Assembly (NCBI GenBank): GCA_027382625.1
Contig: JAJKFJ010021574.1
Coordinates: 1 to 64,000 of the forward strand
DNA length: 64,000 nt
Direction: 5' to 3'
From: Tetmemena sp. SeJ-2015
Taxonomy: Eukaryota > Ciliophora > Spirotrichea > Sporadotrichida > Oxytrichidae
Position 1 is the first letter of the stretch, and each line of letters begins with the position of its first letter. Below, piece after piece: positions 58,295-64,000 of this stretch. The notes beneath the pieces are model-generated. The model did no database searches. It was not told where the DNA came from and saw only the letters and a program-made list of their open reading frames with translations. Both the position numbers and the translations under genes were made by a program.

Positions 58295-58474
58295 TCAGCA
58301 AAATGGATGAGCTAGCTTCTTGTAATTATAATTTATTCTTCTGTGAGATGATACCTAAATTAATGTAGTCGGAAGTTATCTTACAAGTCTATAATCCTAA
58401 AATGAAAATTACTCATCCTTGTTGGCATATTTATTCATAACGAAAAACTCGATATAACTTATATATTAGTTGAT

Positions 58475-59495
58475 TCATAATTGTTTCTGATAAGTGACTT
58501 GGCCACTATGTCTGCCTGCTCTGCTTTCCCTCTGTTCTCTTTTCTTTATCAATTGCTTAGTAATAAGTTCTTTCTCGAGATCAGCACCAGTGCTTAACCT
58601 AGTAAATATAATATAATATCTCCCTTAACCTGAGAGCAGCTGCTACTTTTCCTGCAAATGCTTCCTCCTCCTCTTACTGAAGAATCTTCATTTGTTCATC
58701 ACACTCTTCTTTAAGTAATTGAGCAGAATCTAATCCCTCCTTCATATAGTTATCGGTGTATTAAGAGTGTTGCTTCTGTAGGTTCAGTATATTCTAGCTA
58801 ACTGGTGCATTCAAGTAGCTATTTGAAATGCCCAACCCTCCTTAATAATTGTAGTAGTTTGAAGAAGAGAGGTTCTCGTACAGACTTCGCTTGTGCAAGG
58901 GACTCTCTGCATTTGAATCTCCGTTTATGAAGTTGCCCAGCCTAGCCCTTAACCTTGATATATTAAAACTAGAGGTTAAGAATATGATAGAACTGATGTC
59001 TTGAGTGAGTTAGGTACATTTTTACTTGAAACTCCGCCCCCATAGCCATAGTAGATTCCTGAATTATTGTTGTTGTAGTCCATAGTCAAAGCTCTATAAA
59101 TATTGAGAAAAGATTTAGCTGCCTTACATTTTATTGTCCAAGATCTGTCGACTGCTAACTGACTGCGGGTAATTAGCAGCTTCTTGTCTTCTGTTTGGGC
59201 TATTATCTCCTGAGGCAAAGACGCTATTAGTGTTAATCTTTCCGAGTCCCTTTGCGTGTGCAAAGTTCATGTACTCATCCTCGCTAACCTGATTTCTGGG
59301 GAGAAGTCGTTCTTTGAGCATCGAATTCGCCCTTGCTTAGGAATTTGCATCCTTGATGTTAGTATAAGAAGTTTGGAGGGCAACTTAGTTAGAAAGTATG
59401 CTTTGAAGCTGCTGATTCGTCAGCTTCCTATTCATTTGTTGATTTTTATAGAGCTTGATTAGTAAGTTAAGTTCTTTCTTTTTAGAGGCCTGCAT
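58475..59495 (-). CDS. Small helical protein, unidentified
   Basis: MQASKKKELNLLIKLYKNQQ starts at 59493-59495, continuing NRKLTNQQLQSILSN, LLPRNQVSEDEYMNFAHAKG, INTNSVFASGDNSPNRRQ, then after a break GIYYGYGGGVSSKNVPN, RLRARLGNFINGDSNAES, SYLNAPVSQNILNLQKQH and the acidic helix LLKEECDEQMKILQQEE. A 31-bp IES with an 8-bp pointer joins AALRLS to TGADLEKELITKQL; stop 58475-58477 after QVTYQKQL. About 300 residues. No family recognised. Confidence 0.6.
58593..58623 (-). other. IES (31 bp), pointer CTTAACCT
   Basis: The 8-bp repeat lies at 58593-58600 and 58624-58631. Deletion restores the frame through AALRLSTGADLEKE; the insert is almost pure A/T. Confidence 0.9.
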
Positions 59496-59865
59496 CTTAG
59501 ATTTCTATTCATCCTTACAAAAAATAATTCAAAGATTTAAGATATTTATTATAAATAATGATAGATATTGCTGTTTCTTATAAATTTATTAACAAATTAC
59601 ATTTAAATTTATTGCGAAGAATAAAGACTTTAAAAAGACTTCTTTATTAATTAAAATTTCTAATATTATATAATAAAACTGTCTTTAATATCGTCGATTT
59701 CAAATATAAAGTTTATAATGGATGTCAATTACTGGTTGTAAATGTGGCATTACTAATTTTATTTGCTATTGCTTAATTAAATATGCTAAACATATATAAA
59801 AGCAATCCTTACTTTGTTTTTTAATTTGCTGTTAACTATCAATCAGATCGTCAGATCTGTATTTC
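59496..59865. other. AT-rich intergenic region
   Basis: About 80% A+T between two minus-strand genes. No ORF or motif recognised. Confidence 0.5.
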
Positions 59866-62800
59866 TCACTAGTGTACCTCTATCTTGGGGTTATCTGTTC
59901 CTACGAGTGAGTTAAGTCTGCCTCCTAGTTCTTCTAATTTGATAGATGGTTTGTTTTTTGCTTAAATAACTATCCTCAAGAATTTTTTAAAAAAATGCTA
60001 ATTTAATCCTATCTGCTATACTTTTTATGAAGAGGGAGTTATACCCCTTATCTGGCGCGGAGATTTATTATACTTAATGAATTATCAACTTCAAAAAATA
60101 TAAGATGTCTAATCTCCATCCATTGACTGCTGACCAATTTAATTATCTGCAGTTACTATAGAGTTTTTATCCTAGTTGATTGAGTTGCTGTTATCATAGA
60201 ACTGTTACTACATCTGATGAGGACTGGATTTCTTTTCTGAGGTATTCACATCAACTTACTCAACTATCAAGTTCTTTATTGCTTCTCTATCCTCAGTGTT
60301 TTTGCTTGTAAGAAGGATGTTAGAGTTTTGGTGAAAGACTATGCTCTCAGAACCATTAATCAGCCTCCCCTTCTCATAATTATCTGTGTTTTCACTTAAT
60401 AGGTTTGTGATTTGCTAAGAGGACTTCCCTTCTTTGTTAGCTGTGATTTCGCTTGGCTGTAAGGGATTCTCATGGACTGAGGGATATCTAGGGCACTCAT
60501 ATGGAATCACAGTATTGGGAGCTTTTATACTTTGCTTAGCCACTGACTACTGATTAATTTCTCCAATCATGTCCTCTTCAAGACCAGTTTCTATATAGGA
60601 ACTCCTCTGCTTGCGAGCTTGCTCTCTCTTTAGAAGGATGTGCTGGTAGGTAGTCAAACCTTTATAGTTCAGCCAAATGTGGTAGCTAACCAGGTACGAC
60701 AAAGCTAGGCCTATCAGAAAATTCAAAAGACACATCGAAGCTCCGAAAGCCATCAGGGAGGGCTGGTGTGGAGTCAGTCCGAGGTACTTTTGATAGCGGA
60801 TATCCACACTATGGAGATACAGATATAGTAAATTGTAAGATGAGAATAATACAACTAGCAACTATCTTTACTTTATCTCCATAAATTTGCTAAACTCTCG
60901 ATATTCTTAAGGAAAGTGAACGACAAGAATCCAGCACTATGAAAAGAATAGTAATAAGCAGGAGTAAAAATGGGAATTATGACAAGAGTCGGCTACTATT
61001 TAAAATGTTATAAAATGTGGCTGTTTATGCCTTTATTTCATATTAGGTATAGATTAGGAATGTCGTTGCCAATCCAGTTCTTTCAAACTTAAGGTTAACT
61101 TATCTGATGAAATACGGGAGTGAGTGAATGAACACACGTATTGTGCGTCATGTCTCCTCCTGCTGTGCTCAGAACTTCTTGGATACCTTAGGCTCGCTGT
61201 AGTTGGTGAGTACTCTAAGGAGGGTTCCAATGTCGTCTCCAACAGTGTAAGAAAGTTTGTAGGTCTCTTCCTCGTTCTTGGGTGGGAAGTTCTGGACGAT
61301 TTCACTCATGTCGGTGAGCTTGCCCATAAGCACGAACATGTTCTTCTGAATGTTGGCCATGATCTTATCTGGGGAGCAGTTGTTGGCTTCGCTGTCGAAG
61401 CAGAATTGGGTGAAGGCAGCAACCTTGTCGATTGAGCACTTCTTGAGGCTGGCGAAGACGTCCATGCCGTCAGCGAGGAGACTCATGGGGTTAAGGAAGT
61501 CCATCTTGAACATCTTGTCAATGATGTTGGTGAGTTTCTTGGAGGTGCCGTCGTTGAGGCAGATGTCGCTGTCTTCCTTTATCTTGAAAAGTCCGTGCTC
61601 GAACCCGTTGTAGAAAAATAAGCAAGTATAAGAGCTAATGTGCTTATAGTTGTAGAGTCCTCTTATTCCTTGGACGACGAAGAGGGTCTCAGTTTCGATT
61701 TCCTCGGCCTTTCCTTCCTTTAAGAAGGTAGTGTCATACAAATATTGCAATATCTAAAGTGTGGGGGTACTATCTGGCTTCAACGGTTGCGGTGAAGGCA
61801 ACGAGGAGGGTGAGTGCGGTGGCTGCAAGTGTTAAGTTCTTCATCTTATTTGCTTTGATTGGGAAATAGAAAATTAATTATATAATCTAGGGTATTTAGC
61901 TTTAAGTACTAATTCTCTTGCAACCAAACTCATCCATGCCAAACTTCTTATAATAATTTAAATCATAATCAGCACTTTCTTCCTATCTGGATCCATTCAT
62001 CAATGTGTATGAGTGTGTGTGAGTATGATTACTTTTGATAGTAGTCTATTAGTCTTGCCTGGAGAAGCAAGTCACTCATAGAGGTGCCGTAGACAGCAGA
62101 ACAAAGGTAAACTTTGACTCCAAAGGTGAAGAGAGACTGAGTCAGCAGGCAATCCTATCAGTATGCAAAAAGAGCGATAGTTATTGTGGCCCACACAGTT
62201 ATTCAACCATATGCAATACATAAAGCCCTCTTCCTAAATCAATGATATCTCTGATTTGTTTGAATGGTGATCGAATTCGCCTGTGCATCTATTGCATCGA
62301 TTGCAGTGCTTGGTGTTCTCTCCAACATGAGCATCGCACTTTTCGCAGAAGTATTCATACTCTGAGTCATCGAACTCCTCTCTACAAAATATAAAAACGT
62401 CTTATCTGATTTACTTACCCTGCTAATTTGAGCCTCCTCTGATGGTACACAATAGGATCTGTGGGATCCTGCAAAGCACAAATAACTGCTATTCCCAAAG
62501 TCAAGATTTATAGTGTTAGTATCAAAGCAAATAGTACAAAGCCTCCATCGCCCAGTGCGCATCCTAAAGAAGGTAAATCCAAGAGTATTGTCGCTAAAAC
62601 ATTTAAAAGCAATACAGCCAGAGCTATGGATTGCGCAATCCCCCATGGACACTAGCCTCCATGCCTTCTCTGCATTCGTTTAGGACCAGAATTATATAAA
62701 TTAACTTAAAGATTAAAATCGGCTTCTTCATTCTCTTCATCCTCGTCCTCTGGATTTTCAATGTCCTCAGATTCTTTGACTTCTTTATTAAGGTCAGTTT

Positions 62801-63069
62801 GGTTTGAACTCTCTTTTTATTTTTAAATTTCTCTATTTAAGTTGTTGCTTTTAAAATCATCTTAAATAATTTAAGTTCAATCATATATAAGATAAAATAA
62901 CAGCATCTGAGTTCATCTTATAGTCAGTGGGTTGCGAAGATTGAAAATTCTGCTATTCAGTTCTTTCCTCACTCTTGAATTCTCTATTGGGACTCTCACT
63001 TATTTATTAAAAGCGCATATGATTAAAATTTGATTCACTTGGGTATCCCTCTGATTCCTATTTGTTCAT
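59866..63069 (-). CDS. DHHC palmitoyltransferase whose pieces flank another gene
   Basis: MNKQESEGYPSESNF starts at 63067-63069. After an insert comes an acidic segment, then GPKRMQRRHGGQCPWG, two spans (AQSIALAVLLLNVLATIL; GFVLFALILTLQILTL) and QDPTDPIVYHQRRLKLAG; a 37-bp intron leads to the DHHC domain FCEKCDAHVGENTKHCNRCN, TGEFDHH, and after an IES CIWLNNCVGHNNYRSF, then the third span LLTQSLFTFGVKVYL. About 1.1 kb further left come ASMCLLNFLIGLALSYLVSY, the TTxE-like GLTTYQHILLKRE, a disordered tail and KLEELGGRLNSLVGTDNPK with stop 59866-59868. Topology order fits one enzyme split by the secreted-protein gene (61169-61844). Two partial genes are the alternative. Confidence 0.75.
61169..61844 (-). 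CDS. Secreted protein, 219 residues, nested within the DHHC gene
   Basis: MKNLTLAATALTLLVAF then TATVEA is a textbook signal peptide. After a 16-bp IES the mature chain runs RQILQYLYDTTFLKEGKAEE, FVVQGIRGLYNYKHISS, IKEDSDICLNDGTSKKL, SLKKCSIDKVAAFTQFCFD and NCSPDKIMANIQKNMF to EPKVSKKF with TGA 61169-61171. The length without the IES is exactly 220 codons. Four or five Cys suggest disulfides. Base composition is far richer in G+C than its neighbours, with codons such as CTC, ACC and AAG, a sign of strong expression. No family recognised. It lies on the same strand as, and between, the two parts of the DHHC gene. Confidence 0.85.
61754..61769 (-). other. IES (16 bp) after the signal peptide, pointer CTA
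   Basis: CTA (TAG on the coding strand) at 61754-61756 and 61770-61772. Deletion joins VEARQ to ILQYLYDTT and makes the gene an exact codon multiple. Unusually C-rich for an IES. Confidence 0.8.
62146..62158 (-). other. IES (13 bp), pointer CAG
   Basis: CAG (CTG on the coding strand) borders 13 bp between 62143 and 62161. Deletion joins NNYRSFCIL to LTQSLFTFGVKVY, giving a proper third membrane span. Confidence 0.7.
62218..62265 (-). other. IES (48 bp) splitting the DHHC motif, pointer AAT
   Basis: AAT (ATT on the coding strand) at 62215-62217 and 62263-62265. Deletion joins TGEFDHH to CIWLNNCVG, completing Asp-His-His-Cys. Confidence 0.9.
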
Positions 63070-63455
63070 AACTTATGTTTGACTCTATTCTTTTAGATGA
63101 ATGAAGTATTTATATTTCAAATCAGTGGCTCTCTCAGATTTTATTTATGTTGTTTTTGCTTCCTGTTTTGCAAAAGTGCTCTCCTGTTTACTCTATTATA
63201 ATAAATCTCTATTTATTTCTCCTCTTTTGGCGATATAACTTATCCATGATCAAGGCTGGCTTGTAGAATATAGGATGATAGCTAATTAATAGCGGAGAGG
63301 ACTGAGTTAGCTATTATTTAATAATTAGTGGTTTTAATCACTACAACTAGCACCTTTGCGTTTGCAGCAGCAACACTTCATCACCATTTCTCTCTGAACA
63401 CAAGAACACCTCAGTTCCTACCAACTACTTTCAAACTAATATCTAGCTATTTCTT

Positions 63456-64000
63456 ATGTCAAACATCAACGTCACTCATCACAAAATTTAACTAAGGCAT
63501 TTTATTATTATAAGGACTCAAGTTGATCTTACTTTCGTTTAAAATCTAGTTCAAGCTTTAGCGTCTTCTCTTAGCGCGGACAACTAACTCAGAGTAGAGG
63601 CTGAGACTTTCATTAAGCAGGTAAGAACCAAAGCAATACCTTAAAGAGTAGCATAGTTAGTAATGAATAAGCTTCTTTGGGGCTTATAATGGCATTGTCT
63701 TATAAAAATTGATTATTCGAAGCTTACAATTCTTATAGGCCCAGAGAGTACCAGGCTATGTGTCAGCCCTCCTCAAGATCTCTTCTGATGCAAGTGTAAG
63801 TTTTTCAGTGCAGTATTGTTTAATTGGGTATGGAGCCTCCCCTCTTTATTTATAATTATAAGCCTCACTTAATCACCAACCTAAATCCACCTCTACTCTT
63901 GCACTTTTGTTGGAAATCCCAAGCTAATTCTTACAAACTAAGTGGCATGCTACACTGCTTAATTTCTCAGGATTAGCAAGATGGTGAGATATTGTTATCG
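63456..64000 (+). CDS. Importin-beta-family nuclear transport receptor, N terminus (cut by window end)
   Basis: MSNINVTHHKIQLRHF opens at 63456 and runs in frame into the conserved start of the superfamily, NLVQALASSLSADNQLRVEA then ETFIKQ; an intron (GTAAGAACC near 63619 to TTATAG near 63740) leads to AQRVPGYVSALLKISSDAS, after which GTAAGTTTT starts another intron ending TTTCTCAG near 63971, with DQQDGE following. The pattern of A-helix, AExxL and PGY matches importin-7/8 or Cse1-type HEAT proteins, which carry cargo through nuclear pores with Ran. The rest lies beyond the window. Confidence 0.75.

Noticed and set aside
62461..62655. Plus-strand ORF near the second DHHC gene
   Set aside because: It lies opposite the membrane spans of the DHHC protein, whose minus-strand reading matches the family.
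1..64000. Standard genetic code or bacterial origin with many short ORFs
   Set aside because: Under the standard code conserved proteins are broken at TAA/TAG positions where glutamine fits; introns, CDK1, importin and CLP1 show a eukaryote using TGA as the only stop.
1..64000. Somatic (macronuclear) chromosome of a ciliate with long chromosomes, such as Tetrahymena
   Set aside because: Direct-repeat-flanked, non-GT...AG inserts break coding exons in many genes and one gene is scrambled, which fits germline DNA of a spirotrich.
1..64000. Euplotes germline
   Set aside because: Euplotes reads TGA as cysteine and its IES pointers are TA; here TGA terminates and pointers are varied.
1..64000. 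CRISPR arrays, tRNA or rRNA genes
   Set aside because: No regularly spaced repeats and no cloverleaf or rRNA-like segments were noticed by eye.

Overview
The window reads as germline (micronuclear) DNA of a hypotrich ciliate such as Oxytricha, Stylonychia or Tetmemena. Three lines of evidence support this. (1) Conserved proteins (CLP1, CDK1, DHHC transferases, an importin) read correctly only if TAA and TAG encode glutamine and TGA is the sole stop. (2) Reading frames are broken by short AT-rich inserts flanked by 3-11 bp direct repeats; removing one repeat copy plus the insert restores the conserved protein. This is the internal eliminated sequence (IES) and pointer signature of spirotrich germline genomes. 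(3) At the left end, the pieces of one gene lie out of order. The species is an inference; no telomeres, TBE transposon genes, rRNA or tRNA genes were seen.

Layout. 0.6-3.9 kb: a scrambled inositol polyphosphate 5-phosphatase gene whose odd pieces lie in one block and even pieces in the next. 4.0-10.5 kb: an unidentified gene, a Nudix hydrolase, a Nek-like kinase rich in IESs and tiny introns, and an unidentified ORF. 10.5-13.3 kb (minus): CLP1 and an RBR ubiquitin ligase. 13.7-25.4 kb: a Gln-rich protein, a large Ser/Thr-rich surface protein with Cys-rich and membrane parts, an AIG1/ADTRP-like membrane hydrolase, a Lys-rich protein, a coiled-coil protein, and a second, shorter surface-protein relative. 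26-29.4 kb: a small ORF, CDK1 and a TRAF-type zinc-finger protein. 29.6-35.2 kb: two low-complexity proteins and a SHIPPO (PG-rich) ciliary protein. 35.4-44.7 kb: a sugar transporter, an unidentified protein, an SDP1/TGL-type patatin lipase and a GNAT acetyltransferase. 44.9-54.2 kb (minus): a long SHIPPO-repeat protein, a long disordered/coiled protein and an ankyrin-DHHC palmitoyltransferase. 54.3-59.5 kb: a small unidentified gene, a PIH1/Kintoun-like dynein assembly factor, a MIT-domain protein and a small minus-strand protein. 59.9-63.1 kb (minus): a second DHHC palmitoyltransferase whose pieces flank a complete secreted-protein gene. 63.4 kb to the end: the N terminus of an importin-beta-family receptor.

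The genes form no metabolic operon. In the somatic nucleus most would probably sit on separate small chromosomes. Several (two SHIPPO proteins, PIH1, Nek kinase) suggest cilium assembly, which is ordinary for a ciliate. The most notable content is structural: the interleaved scrambled gene with pieces as short as 15 bp, a gene nested between the pieces of another, an IES splitting the DHHC catalytic motif, and a decoy repeat that could misdirect pointer joining.
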